The notes beneath the pieces were generated by a model. The model saw only the letters and a list, made by a program, of their open reading frames with translations, did not search any database and had not been told where the DNA came from. Shown here in pieces: positions 43,421-51,385 of a stretch of DNA of 64,000 nt; the stretch's first letter is position 1; each line of letters opens with the position of its first letter. Position numbers and translations under genes: made by a program. The stretch is from contig NZ_BNBY01000016.1 in assembly GCF_014656195.1 (NCBI RefSeq), positions 119,575-183,574 of the forward strand. Reading direction: 5' to 3'. The DNA comes from Kitasatospora xanthocidica. GTDB taxonomy: Bacteria; Actinomycetota; Actinomycetes; Streptomycetales; Streptomycetaceae.

Positions 43421-43668
43421 CCGCCCCGAGGCTTACGGCCGGCGCCGAGCGACCGGCGGCCCTGACGGACCTGAGCGAGCCGATCAACCCGACCGAGCCG
43501 ATCAACCCGACCGAGCCGATCAACCCGACCGAGCCGATCAACCCGACCGAGCCGATCAACCCGACCGAGCCGATCGACCTGGCCGACCTGATCGTTTCGA
43601 AGAGCAACACCTGCCGTCCGTACGGCAGTTCAGAAGATCGTCGGTGCCCGGAGGCGTCGGCTCACTGA
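43417..43668 (+). CDS. Small repeat-containing ORF (EPINPT repeats), uncertain
   Basis: 83 residues from GTG 43417, overlapping the previous stop by GTGA. Sequence: a short N-terminal part, five identical EPINPT hexapeptides, EPIDLADLIVSKSN, then a Cys-containing tail (TCRPYGSSEDRRCPEASAH). The DLADLIVS stretch followed by a Ser/Thr/Cys-bearing end is superficially like a RiPP precursor leader and core, but no modifying enzyme is encoded nearby. It may equally be a repeat that happens to be open. Reported with low confidence. Confidence 0.3.
   Translation: MTAPRLTAGAERPAALTDLSEPINPTEPINPTEPINPTEPINPTEPINPTEPIDLADLIVSKSNTCRPYGSSEDRRCPEASAH
43477..43584 (+). repeat. 18-bp tandem repeat, five perfect units plus one diverged
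   Basis: GAGCCGATCAACCCGACC occurs five times without change (43477-43566), followed by GAGCCGATCGACCTGGCC. The 18-bp period keeps one frame (EPINPT) open. Confidence 0.95.
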
Positions 43669-43771
43669 CCGACCACCCGGCCGCGGCCGGGAGCGGTGAG
43701 GAGGCCGGTGCGCCGGGTACCGGGAGGGTCCCCGCGCTGGGCGGGGACCGGGGAGAACCGAAGGATTACCT

Positions 43772-44365
43772 ATGCGCTCGAACCAGACCGCGACTCCTGC
43801 TTCCTACACCGCTCCACAGACCTTCACCGGCCTCGCGCCCGGCGGTGCGGCCGGGCCCGCCACGCGCAGCAAGGCCGCCGGGCCGCTCCTGGTGGGCGCC
43901 ACCGTCGCGATGGGGCTGATGGCGGGGCTCTTCTTCGCCTTCGACGTCTCCGTGATGCCGGGCCTGGCAGCGGGTGACGACCGGACGTACGTGACGGCGA
44001 TGCAGCACATCAACAAGTCCATCGAGAACGGCATGTTCGGCCTGGTCTTCGTCGGCGCCTTCGTCGCGACCGGCGTCGCCGCCTGGCTGCAGCACAAGGC
44101 GGGCCGTCGGCAGGCGGCGCTGTGGGCGGCGGCCGCGACGGTGCTGTACGTGGTGGCGCTGCTGGTGACGATGGGCGTCAACATCCCGCTGAACAACCAG
44201 CTGGCGGCGGCCGGCGACCCGGGGCAGATCACCGACTTCGCGGCCGTGCGGGCCAAGTTCGCCGACACCTGGGTGCCGGTCAACATGCTCCGCACCGCGC
44301 TGTGCACGGGCGGTCTGCTGGCGCTGACCCGCTCCCTGGTGCTGCACGGACGCTCCGGCCGCTGA
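43772..44365 (+). CDS. DUF1772/anthrone oxygenase family membrane protein
   Basis: 197 residues; ATG 43772 follows AAGGA. A Thr/Ala/Pro leader of about 35 residues precedes four hydrophobic helices. Family markers are GLMAGLFFAFDVSVMPGLAAGDDRTYVTAMQHINKSIENGMF and VNIPLNNQLAAAGDPGQITDFAAVRAKFADTWVPVNMLRT. The family includes fungal anthrone oxygenases and many bacterial membrane proteins of unknown role. A paralogue with the same motifs lies at 45333-45827. Closed by a strong terminator. Confidence 0.92.
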   Translation: MRSNQTATPASYTAPQTFTGLAPGGAAGPATRSKAAGPLLVGATVAMGLMAGLFFAFDVSVMPGLAAGDDRTYVTAMQHINKSIENGMFGLVFVGAFVATGVAAWLQHKAGRRQAALWAAAATVLYVVALLVTMGVNIPLNNQLAAAGDPGQITDFAAVRAKFADTWVPVNMLRTALCTGGLLALTRSLVLHGRSGR

Positions 44366-44390
44366 ACGAGGCCGCCCCGCACCGCCCTTC

Positions 44391-44418
44391 GCGCCCCCGA
44401 CACAACCGTCGGGGGCGC
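44391..44418 (+). terminator. Rho-independent-like hairpin
   Basis: GCGCCCCCGAC / GTCGGGGGCGC, 11-bp perfect arms and a six-base loop (ACAACC), followed by TT. It lies 25 bp after the DUF1772 gene. Confidence 0.88.
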
Positions 44419-44613
44419 TTCGGCGCGCGCTCGGCCCGGCGGCCTCGCCCGGCTGGTTCGCCTCGCCCGCCCGGCCCGCGGACGGCGTCCGGTCAACCCG
44501 CCGTACGGCTGGCCGGATCCGTCCCGTCCCGTCCTCCGGAGGGTCGCGGCGGCCGGGCCCGTCGGAGCAGACTGGCCGGTGGCAGCGGAGAGTTCCGACC
44601 GCAGGGAGCAGGC

Positions 44614-45300
44614 ATGTCCGTACGACCCCGCAGGCGCAGGACAGTTGGCGGCCTCCGGACCGCGATCGGCGCGCTCGTCGTGGCCCTGGCGGCGGCATCG
44701 GCGGTCGCGCTGCCCGCCGCGCCCGCGGAGGCGGCCGCCGGCAAGGTGGTCTACCTGACCTTCGACGACGGCCCGAGCCCCGCCTACACGCCCAAGGTCC
44801 TCGCGGTGCTGGCCCGTTACGGGGTGCGCGCGACCTTCTTCCAGATCGGGCAGAACGTCGCCGCCCACCCCTCGCTCACCTCGCAGGTCGCCAAGCAGGG
44901 CCACAGCGTGCAGAACCACACCTGGTCGCACCCGGACCTGCGCAAGCTCTCCGGCGCCGCGGTCGACTCCCAGGTGAGCAGCACCGACCGGGCGATCCGG
45001 GCCCGGACCGGCCGCACCCCGACCTGCCTGCGCCCGCCGTACGGCGCGGTCAACGGCACGGTGCGCTCGCGCGCGGCGGCGCTCGGCAAGCAGGTCGTGC
45101 TCTGGTCGGTGGACCCGGCGGACTGGTCCCGGCCGGGGACGGCGGCGATCCGCTCACGGGTGCTGGACGGCGTCCGCCCGGGGTCGGTGATCCTGCTGCA
45201 CGACGGCGGCGGCGACCGCAGCCAGACCGTGGCCGCGCTGCCGGGGATCATCAGCACGCTCAAGGCCCGCGGGTACGGCTTCGCCACCCTGTGCGGCTGA
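44614..45300 (+). CDS. Secreted polysaccharide deacetylase (NodB domain)
   Basis: 228 residues; ATG 44614 follows GGGAG. A basic N-region (RPRRRRTVG) and hydrophobic core form a signal peptide, cleaved near PAEA-AAGK (residue 43). The NodB catalytic motifs are intact: TFDDGPSP (catalytic base and metal Asp), HTWSHPDL (metal HxxxH), RPPYG, and DPADWSRPG, with HDGGGDR near the C-terminus. It removes N- or O-acetyl groups from a polysaccharide such as peptidoglycan or chitin outside the cell. Length is minimal for a single-domain enzyme. Confidence 0.95.
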   Translation: MSVRPRRRRTVGGLRTAIGALVVALAAASAVALPAAPAEAAAGKVVYLTFDDGPSPAYTPKVLAVLARYGVRATFFQIGQNVAAHPSLTSQVAKQGHSVQNHTWSHPDLRKLSGAAVDSQVSSTDRAIRARTGRTPTCLRPPYGAVNGTVRSRAAALGKQVVLWSVDPADWSRPGTAAIRSRVLDGVRPGSVILLHDGGGDRSQTVAALPGIISTLKARGYGFATLCG

Positions 45301-45332
45301 GGCCGCCCAGGGTGGCGAGGGGAAGGTGCGCG

Positions 45333-45827
45333 TCAGCTCTGGCCGTTGAGGATCAGCGCCCAGGCGAGGCAGCCGAGGGCGCCCGTGGAGAGCAGCGCGC
45401 GCAGCACGTTGAAGCGCACCCAGCGCGCCTCGAAGCGGCCGCGCACGCCGGCCGGGTCGGCGATCCGCTGGGGCGTCCCGGCCGCGGCGAGCTCGTCGTT
45501 CAGCGGGATGTTGACCGAGCGGGTGACGCCGATCATCGCGATGTAGAGCACCAGTGCGGCGATCGTCGCCGGCAGTACGTCGTGGCCGTCCGAGGGCAGG
45601 TGCAGCGCGACCGCGGCCAGCGTGGTGAGGAGGGCGCCGACGAAGCCGAGGACGAACCAGCCGTTGAGGATCGCCACGTTGACGCGCTGCATGACCTCGA
45701 TGAAGGTCCGGTCCTCGACCCGCGCGAGCGCGGGCATGACCGAGCACGCGAAGGCGTAGAACAGTCCGGCGGTCAGTCCACAGGTGACAGTGGCCGCCAC
45801 CAGGACGAGTGTGCGTGCCGTTTCCAT
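45333..45827 (-). CDS. DUF1772/anthrone oxygenase family membrane protein (paralogue)
   Basis: 164 residues from ATG 45827; a longer frame to 45929 lacks a ribosome site. Four hydrophobic helices with GLTAGLFYAFACSVMPALARVEDRTFIEVMQRVNVAILNGWF and VNIPLNDELAAAGTPQRIADPAGVRGRFEARWVRFNVLR, the same landmarks as the 43772 protein. It is convergent with the deacetylase and divergent from an AraC-type regulator that may control it. Confidence 0.9.
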   Translation of the reverse strand: METARTLVLVAATVTCGLTAGLFYAFACSVMPALARVEDRTFIEVMQRVNVAILNGWFVLGFVGALLTTLAAVALHLPSDGHDVLPATIAALVLYIAMIGVTRSVNIPLNDELAAAGTPQRIADPAGVRGRFEARWVRFNVLRALLSTGALGCLAWALILNGQS

Positions 45828-45954
45828 CGTCGTGAGCCCCTCACTTCTCGCTGCTACTCGCTGTCGGTATCGCTTTGCCGGGCCTACCCCCGTGGGCAGA
45901 TCATCCGGCATTTCCGGCTCGGGGGCCACCTCGATCGCTCAAGAGTCTCTCAAA

Positions 45955-45967
45955 TGACGAGACGTCA
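45955..45967. promoter_or_regulatory. Inverted repeat upstream of the AraC-type gene
   Basis: TGACG-AGA-CGTCA, 5-bp arms, 30 bp before the AraC ATG, followed by related GATGTC and TGACGG fragments. A plausible operator in the divergent region; weak alone. Confidence 0.4.
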
Positions 45968-45997
45968 AATGATGTCTTCCCGTCTACACTTGACGGC

Positions 45998-47005
45998 ATG
46001 GACACTCTGACAGGACTCCTCGACGGCCCCAAGGCCCGCGGCGCGTTCCTGCTGCGGTCGATCCTCACCCCGCCGTGGTCGCTGCGGATCGAGGACCGGG
46101 CCCCGCTCTCCGTGGTCACCATGGTCAGGGGCGAGGCCTGGATCCTGCCCGAGCGCGGCACCCCGCTGCTGCTGCACCCGGGGGACGTGGCGATCGTGCG
46201 CGGCCCGGAGCCGTACACCGTCGCGGACGATCCGGACACGCCGGTGGACGTGATCGTCGGCCCGGGTCAGGTCTGCACCAAGGACGGGGTGGACGTCTCC
46301 GAGGTGATGTCGCTCGGCGTCCGGACCTGGGGGCAGGGCCGCGAGGGCGACCGCGCCTCCTCGGTGGTGCTCTCCGGCACGTACCAGGCCGAGCACGAGA
46401 TCGGCCAGCGCCTGCTGGGCTGCCTGCCCGCCCTGCTGGTCCGCCCGGCCGGCACCGGCGCCGACGACACCCTGGTGCACCTGCTGTCCGCCGAGATAGG
46501 GCGCAACGAGCCCGGCCAGGAGATCGTCCTGGACCGCATCCTCGACCTGCTGGTGGTCTCCGTCCTGCGCTCCTGGCTGGCCGCCCCCGACTCCGGCGCC
46601 CCCGCCTGGTACCGGGCCCAGCACGACCCGGTGGTCGGCCCGGTGCTGCGGATGATGCACGACGACCCGGCCACCGCCTGGACGGTCGCCGAACTGGCCC
46701 AGCGGGTCGGGGTCTCCCGGGCCGGCCTGGCCCGCCGCTTCACCGCCCTGGTCGGCGAGCCCCCGATGGCGTACCTGGCGGGCTGGCGCCTGGCCGTCGC
46801 CGCCGACCTGCTGCGCGAGCCCGAGTGCACCGTCGCCTTCGCCGCCCGCAAGGTCGGCTACAGCAACGCCTTCGCACTCTCGGCGGCCTTCAAGCGGGTG
46901 CGCGGAATCAGCCCGCAGGAGCACCGCCGCCTCGCCGCCACCGGCACCCCGGCCCAGGCCGCGGGCTTCTCGGGCCCGGCGGAGACGGTGATCCTGGCGG
47001 GCTGA
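45998..47005 (+). CDS. AraC-family transcriptional regulator (cupin N-terminus)
   Basis: 335 residues. The N-terminal cupin-like sensor (PLSVVTMVRGEAWILPERGTPLLLHPGDVAIVRGPEPYTV) has the 'AraC_binding_6/cupin' layout seen in regulators of DUF1772 and oxidoreductase genes; the C-terminal double HTH is AELAQRVGVSRAGLARRFTALVGEPPMAYLAGWRLAVAADLLREPECTVAFAARKVGYSNAFALSAAFKRVRGISPQEHRR. ATG 45998 has no clear ribosome site and may be leaderless. It is divergent from the DUF1772 paralogue, a likely target. Confidence 0.94.
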   Translation: MDTLTGLLDGPKARGAFLLRSILTPPWSLRIEDRAPLSVVTMVRGEAWILPERGTPLLLHPGDVAIVRGPEPYTVADDPDTPVDVIVGPGQVCTKDGVDVSEVMSLGVRTWGQGREGDRASSVVLSGTYQAEHEIGQRLLGCLPALLVRPAGTGADDTLVHLLSAEIGRNEPGQEIVLDRILDLLVVSVLRSWLAAPDSGAPAWYRAQHDPVVGPVLRMMHDDPATAWTVAELAQRVGVSRAGLARRFTALVGEPPMAYLAGWRLAVAADLLREPECTVAFAARKVGYSNAFALSAAFKRVRGISPQEHRRLAATGTPAQAAGFSGPAETVILAG

Positions 47006-47045
47006 GCCTTCTGGGTGACGCCCATGCCCTACTGCTGTTTCTCAT

Positions 47046-47066
47046 TTGCCTAAATGCTTTAGGCAA
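47046..47066. promoter_or_regulatory. 21-bp palindromic operator of the TetR gene
   Basis: TTGCCTAAA-TGC-TTTAGGCAA: perfect 9-bp arms around three bases, 84 bp before the TetR ATG. AT-rich against its surroundings. A textbook autorepression site. Confidence 0.85.
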
Positions 47067-47150
47067 TCCCATACTGTCTTCAGGGCGCCGGTGCGGGCAA
47101 CCGCACCGGACCGCCCGGCGCAGAAGCCGAGACCGTACGGGAGGACACAC

Positions 47151-47729
47151 ATGGCACGGGCAGGGCTGACCGTCGAACGCGTGGTCGTCGCGGGAGCCGA
47201 ACTCGCCGACGAACTCGGCTTCGACCAGGTCACCGCCGCCGCACTGGCCCGACGCCTCGGCGTCCAGACCGCCAGCCTCTACTCCCACGTCAAGAGCTCC
47301 CAGGACCTCAAGACCCGGATCGCCCTGTACGCCCTCGAAGAACTCGCCGACCTCGTCGCCGACGCCCTCGCCGGCCGCGCGGGCCGCGACGCCCTCGGCG
47401 CCTTCGCGGACGCCTACCGCGCCTACGCCGCCCGCCACCCCGGCCGCTACGACGCCACCCGCCTGCGCCTCGACGCCGAGACGGCCGCCGCCAGCGCCGG
47501 CATCCGGCACGCCCAGATGACCAGGGCGATCCTGCGCGGGTACGACCTCACCGAGCCCGCGCAGACCCACGCCGTCCGCATGCTCGGCAGCGTCTTCCAC
47601 GGCTACATCAGCCTCGAAGCGGCCGGCGGCTTCAGCCACACCGCCGTCGACCCGCAGCAGTCCTGGGACTGGATCATCGACTCCCTCGACACCCTGCTGC
47701 GCACCGGCGGACCCCGGCCCACCACCTGA
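47151..47729 (+). CDS. TetR/AcrR-family transcriptional regulator
   Basis: 192 residues; ATG 47151 follows GGGAGGA. HTH: LTVERVVVAGAELADELGFDQVTAAALARRLGVQTASLYSHVKSSQDLKTRIALYALEELAD, with the WHG-type C-terminal domain (AFADAYRAYAARHPGRYDATR, MLGSVFHGYISLEAAGGF), a common group in Streptomyces that senses unknown ligands. The gene is followed 95 bp on by an SGNH hydrolase in the same direction, probably its target. A perfect 21-bp palindrome lies upstream. Confidence 0.95.
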   Translation: MARAGLTVERVVVAGAELADELGFDQVTAAALARRLGVQTASLYSHVKSSQDLKTRIALYALEELADLVADALAGRAGRDALGAFADAYRAYAARHPGRYDATRLRLDAETAAASAGIRHAQMTRAILRGYDLTEPAQTHAVRMLGSVFHGYISLEAAGGFSHTAVDPQQSWDWIIDSLDTLLRTGGPRPTT

Positions 47730-47824
47730 ACACCCCTACGGGCCCGACGGATCCGCGCCTCCGCGTGACGGATCCGCGGCCCCGCGCGACGACCCGTCTC
47801 CGCACGACGACCCGAAGAAGCATC

Positions 47825-48982
47825 ATGACCACGATCACCACCCCCGTCACCGAAGACCTCCTCCACGGCCACCTGGACGTCGAGCGCACCGGCCGCGGCC
47901 TCCTGCCGCACCGGCTGCCCGCCCAGGCCCGCCGGCAGATCCCCGACGACCAGCTCGCCATGGCCGAGTCCCAGCCCTCCGGCGTCCGCCTCGCCTTCCG
48001 CACCCGCGCCACCACGATCACCCTGCACGCCGTGCCCACCAAGCGCGCCTACCCCGGCGTCCCGAACGTGCCCGACGGCGTCTACGACCTCCTCGTCGAC
48101 GGCACCCTCACCGCCCAGGCCTCCGTCCCCGGCGGCAACCTGCGCACCGTCGACCTGGCCACCGGCCGCTTCGACCTCACCGAAGGACCCGCCGGCAGCG
48201 CCACGTTCACCGGCCTGCCCGCCCGGGAGAAGACCGTCGAGATCTGGCTCCCGCACACCGAGCCGACCGAACTGATCACCCTCGAGACGGACGCACCCCT
48301 GCACGCCGTCCCGGCCGGCACCCGCAAGCGCTGGGTCCACCACGGCAGTTCGATCAGCCACGGCTCCAACGCCACCCACCCGAGCGGCACTTGGCCCGCC
48401 CTGGTCGCCAACCGCGCCGGACTCGACCTGGTCAACCTCGGCTTCGGCGGCGGCGCCCTGCTCGACCCCTTCACCGCGCGCACCATCCGCGACACCCCGG
48501 CCGACCTCATCAGCCTCAAGCTCGGCATCAACCTCGTGAACACCGACGCGATGCGGCTACGGGCCCTCACCCCGGCCGTCCACGGCTTCCTCGACACCAT
48601 CCGCGACGGCCACCCCACCACGCCGCTGCTCGTCGTCTCCCCACTGCTCTGCCCCCTGCACGAAGACACCCCCGGCCCGCTCGCCCCCGACTTCAGCAGC
48701 GGCACCCTCCGCTACCGGGCAACCGGCGACCCGGCCGAACGCGCCGCCGGCCGCCTCACCCTCACCGTCATCCGCGAACACCTCGCCCGCATCGTCGCCG
48801 AACGCCGCGCCGACGGCGACCTCGCCCTCCACCACCTCGACGGCCTCGCCCTCTACGGCGAGCCCGAGCACCACGTCCACCCGCTCCCCGACGGCCTCCA
48901 CCCGTCCCCGGAAGCCCACCGCGTCATCGCCGAACGCTTCACCGAACTGGCCCTCGCCGCGGGAGGCCCGCTGGCACCATGA
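47825..48982 (+). CDS. SGNH/GDSL-family hydrolase
   Basis: 385 residues; ATG 47825 with GAAGAAG upstream. An N-terminal beta-sandwich-like domain (about 1-160) precedes the SGNH domain: block I WVHHGSSISHGSNATHP (catalytic Ser), block II-like LVNLGFGGGALLDPF, block III LKLGINLVN and block V DGLHPSPEAHRVIAE with the catalytic Asp-x-x-His. It would deacylate an ester substrate; there is no signal peptide, so it is cytoplasmic. Its place after the TetR gene suggests detoxification of an ester that the regulator senses. Confidence 0.92.
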   Translation: MTTITTPVTEDLLHGHLDVERTGRGLLPHRLPAQARRQIPDDQLAMAESQPSGVRLAFRTRATTITLHAVPTKRAYPGVPNVPDGVYDLLVDGTLTAQASVPGGNLRTVDLATGRFDLTEGPAGSATFTGLPAREKTVEIWLPHTEPTELITLETDAPLHAVPAGTRKRWVHHGSSISHGSNATHPSGTWPALVANRAGLDLVNLGFGGGALLDPFTARTIRDTPADLISLKLGINLVNTDAMRLRALTPAVHGFLDTIRDGHPTTPLLVVSPLLCPLHEDTPGPLAPDFSSGTLRYRATGDPAERAAGRLTLTVIREHLARIVAERRADGDLALHHLDGLALYGEPEHHVHPLPDGLHPSPEAHRVIAERFTELALAAGGPLAP

Positions 48983-49029
48983 CCGACCGGGACGGCGGCG
49001 GATACCTGTCGGCAACCGTCGACCCGTGC

Positions 49030-49683
49030 TCAGCCCGTCGGCGGGAGCGCCAGCGCCGTGATCAGAACGCCCCGCCGGACACCCCACCGACCGGTGCCGA
49101 GGACGGGGTGGTGGGGGTGCGCGGCGGTGAACGTACCGTCGGCGTGAACGGCGACGACGATCGCGGCGAGGGCCGTCCAGGTGCGGGTCAACGGATGGAC
49201 CGCCTTGTAGACGGCCTCCTTGGCACTGAAGAGGACCGTGTCCCAGGGCGTCGTGCCCACGGGGAGCCCGTCGAGCCCGCGCCGCTCCTCCGCGCTGCTG
49301 ACCAGCTCCAGGACCCCGTGCGGGAGCGGACGGACGGCTTCGGCGTCGATCCCGAGCGAGAGGTGCCGACCGGTACTGGTGACGGCACAGGCCGTGTAGC
49401 CGTCCGTGTGGGTGATGCTGCCCGCGGCACCCGACGGCCACTGCGGCGCGCCCCCGGGCCCCGGCAGCAGAGGAGTCGGAGGATGTCCGAGCTCGGCGAG
49501 CGCCCGGCGGGCGAGCGTCCGGGCGGTGGTGAACTGCTGTCGGCGGCGCGGGGACCGGTCCCGGATGTAGGCCGCCTCCGAAGGATGGAGGCGACCCACG
49601 TCCAGGGCGCCGAACGCCTCGGCGCAGCGGACGTCCGGCGGCAGCAGCGCGGCCAGGACGCCGGCGGGAACGGTGGTGGTCAC
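49030..49683 (-). CDS. 4'-phosphopantetheinyl transferase (Sfp type)
   Basis: 217 residues. PPTase signatures are present in order: LPGPGGAPQWPSGAAGSITHTDGYTACAVT (substrate-side loop), LGIDAEAVRPL (metal-binding Asp-x-Glu) and VLFSAKEAVYKAVHPLT (FSxKEAxYK). The enzyme transfers phosphopantetheine from CoA to the serine of carrier proteins. It could activate the NRPS carriers at 19.7-30.6 kb and/or the ACP at 59.2 kb. It lies next to a convergent SGNH gene and 7 bp downstream of a hydrolase gene in the same direction, so it is probably co-transcribed with that hydrolase. Confidence 0.96.
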   Translation of the reverse strand: MTTTVPAGVLAALLPPDVRCAEAFGALDVGRLHPSEAAYIRDRSPRRRQQFTTARTLARRALAELGHPPTPLLPGPGGAPQWPSGAAGSITHTDGYTACAVTSTGRHLSLGIDAEAVRPLPHGVLELVSSAEERRGLDGLPVGTTPWDTVLFSAKEAVYKAVHPLTRTWTALAAIVVAVHADGTFTAAHPHHPVLGTGRWGVRRGVLITALALPPTG

Positions 49684-49690
49684 GGCGGGG

Positions 49691-50587
49691 TCAGCGGCCG
49701 GCCAGGACCAGCTGGTGGACCTGGTGGGCGACCTGCCGGGGAATCTCCAGCGGCACCATGTGCCCGATCCCCGGAACCTCGTGCAGCGTCGCCTGCGGCA
49801 GCGCGGCCGCGAGCTCCTGACTGAACGACGGCTTGACGACCTTGTCCTCGGTGCCCGTGATCACGACGGCCGGGGCGGCGATCCGACCGAGCCCGGACCG
49901 CTGGTCCATCCCCTGCGACGACGCGAAGCAAGCCGACCTGGTCTGCGGCCGAGTGCTCGCGAAGAGCCGCCGGTTGGCCTCGCGCGCCTCCAGCGAGGCC
50001 CGCGGCCCGTGCGTCTGGCCGAGCAGCTTGCGCCCCAACCACGGCGTCCGCAGCGCCCGGCTGAACAGCGGGGACCCCATCATCTTCACCTCGTTCGCCG
50101 GGGTGTCCTGCCCGTGCGAAGCCGTCGACACGAGCACCAGCCCGGCCAACCGCTTGCCCGCGCCACCCGGGCGCCCCACGTCGGGATCCGCCGCCCAGGC
50201 GAGCGCCGCATACCCGCCCCCCGAATGCCCGACCACCACGACGGGCCGCTCCGCAGTGGTCAGCGTCCCGACCACGGTGTCCAGATCCCGCGCGAGCCGC
50301 GCGATGCTGATCGGCTCCCGCCCGACCGTGGACGAGGCGTGCCCACGCTGGTCGTACGTGGCAATCGTGTGTCCGGCGGCCGCCAATTGATGGGCCGTGG
50401 CGTGCCAGACGGTCCGCGACGCCGCCCACCCGTGAACGAGGACCACCAGCGGGCGCGTCGGGTCGGGCGTCTCGGGCTGGTGGACCGTGATCGCGAGGCG
50501 GGCGTGGTCGTCCGTGGTCGTGGTGTGGTCGGTGGTGGTGACGGCGTGTTCGGCCGGCAGGACGGGGATTTCGGCGATTGTCCGCAT
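49691..50587 (-). CDS. Alpha/beta hydrolase
   Basis: 298 residues. After a Thr/His/Asp-rich start (TTTDHTTTTDDHARL), the canonical fold shows the oxyanion region VLVHGWAASRTVWH, the nucleophile elbow GHSGGG, Asp in GTEDKVVKPSFS and His in GIGHMVPLE. A typical esterase/haloperoxidase-like hydrolase. The gene ends seven bases before the PPTase start, so it is likely in the same operon. Confidence 0.94.
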   Translation of the reverse strand: MRTIAEIPVLPAEHAVTTTDHTTTTDDHARLAITVHQPETPDPTRPLVVLVHGWAASRTVWHATAHQLAAAGHTIATYDQRGHASSTVGREPISIARLARDLDTVVGTLTTAERPVVVVGHSGGGYAALAWAADPDVGRPGGAGKRLAGLVLVSTASHGQDTPANEVKMMGSPLFSRALRTPWLGRKLLGQTHGPRASLEAREANRRLFASTRPQTRSACFASSQGMDQRSGLGRIAAPAVVITGTEDKVVKPSFSQELAAALPQATLHEVPGIGHMVPLEIPRQVAHQVHQLVLAGR

Positions 50588-50639
50588 GGGGAGGTCCTCG
50601 TTTTGTTTGTTGGCTTCTGGTTTCTTTTGTTTTTGTTGT

Positions 50640-51110
50640 TTATGGCTGGTGGTGGAGGTGGTGGTGGAGGTTGGTGAGGGCGTGTTGGGTGGCGGTGGTG
50701 TGTTTGGTGGTGAGGTTGGTGAGTTTGTGGAGGAGTTTGGGCCAGTGGTGGGGTGTGGTGGTGAAGGTGATGGTGAGGAGGGTGTGGGTGTTGTTGTGGG
50801 TGGGGGTGAGGGTGTAGGTGGTGGTGCCGTGGAAGTGGCCGGTGTGGGTTTGGGTGAGGGTGTGGTGGGGGGTGATGTGGGTGGTGGTGGAGGTGAAGTG
50901 GAGTTTGGGGCCGGGTTTGCCGATGCCTGCGGGGTGGATGGTGGTTGTGGTGGTGCCGTTGGTGGTGTGGGGGCCGGTGGGTCCGGGTTGGTGGGTGTTG
51001 TGGGGGTGCCACCAGGTGGTTTTGCCGTTGAGTTCGTTGAGGATGGCGTTCCAGACGGTTGGGGTGGGGTGGGGGAGGATGGTGTGGTCGGTGTGGTGGA
51101 TGGCGTGCAT
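50640..51110 (-). CDS. SRPBCC (START/Bet v1-like) family protein
   Basis: 156 residues; ATG 51110 with AGGA nine bases upstream. The helix-grip fold is suggested by TVWNAILNELNGKTTWWHPHNTHQPG, HFTSTTTHITPHHTLTQTHTGHFHGTTTYTLTPTHNNTHTLLTITFTTTP and a long C-terminal helix. Composition is extreme: Thr and His dominate, through CAC/ACC codons; stop TAA. The same bias marks the two other minus-strand genes to its right. Such proteins bind hydrophobic ligands or act as cyclase/aromatase-like catalysts in biosynthesis; no specific role can be assigned. Confidence 0.83.
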   Translation of the reverse strand: MHAIHHTDHTILPHPTPTVWNAILNELNGKTTWWHPHNTHQPGPTGPHTTNGTTTTTIHPAGIGKPGPKLHFTSTTTHITPHHTLTQTHTGHFHGTTTYTLTPTHNNTHTLLTITFTTTPHHWPKLLHKLTNLTTKHTTATQHALTNLHHHLHHQP

Positions 51111-51385
51111 GGGGGTTTTCCTTTCGGGGGGGGTGGGGGGTGGGTTTGGTGGGGTGGTTTAGGGTGTTGGGGTGGTAGTGGGTGGGTGGTGCGGTTTGTG
51201 ATGGGAATCTGACTGGTTGTCAGGTTCCTTTTTTGTTTGGTCTCGAAATTTTTTGTGGTGCGGGTTTCTTGTGGTGCGGGTTTTCGTGCTGTGGGTTCGG
51301 GTGTTTATGGGGTGCCTGTTGGTGTGTGGCTTTAGGTGTGTGTGCGGGTGTTTTCGGTGGTGTTTGTCGGGTGTGTTGTTGGGTG
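51111..51385. other. G/T-rich spacer
   Basis: 275 bp, very poor in C on the plus strand and unusually T-rich for this genome (for example around 51230-51310). It holds the promoter of the SRPBCC gene; no clear -35/-10. Confidence 0.4.
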
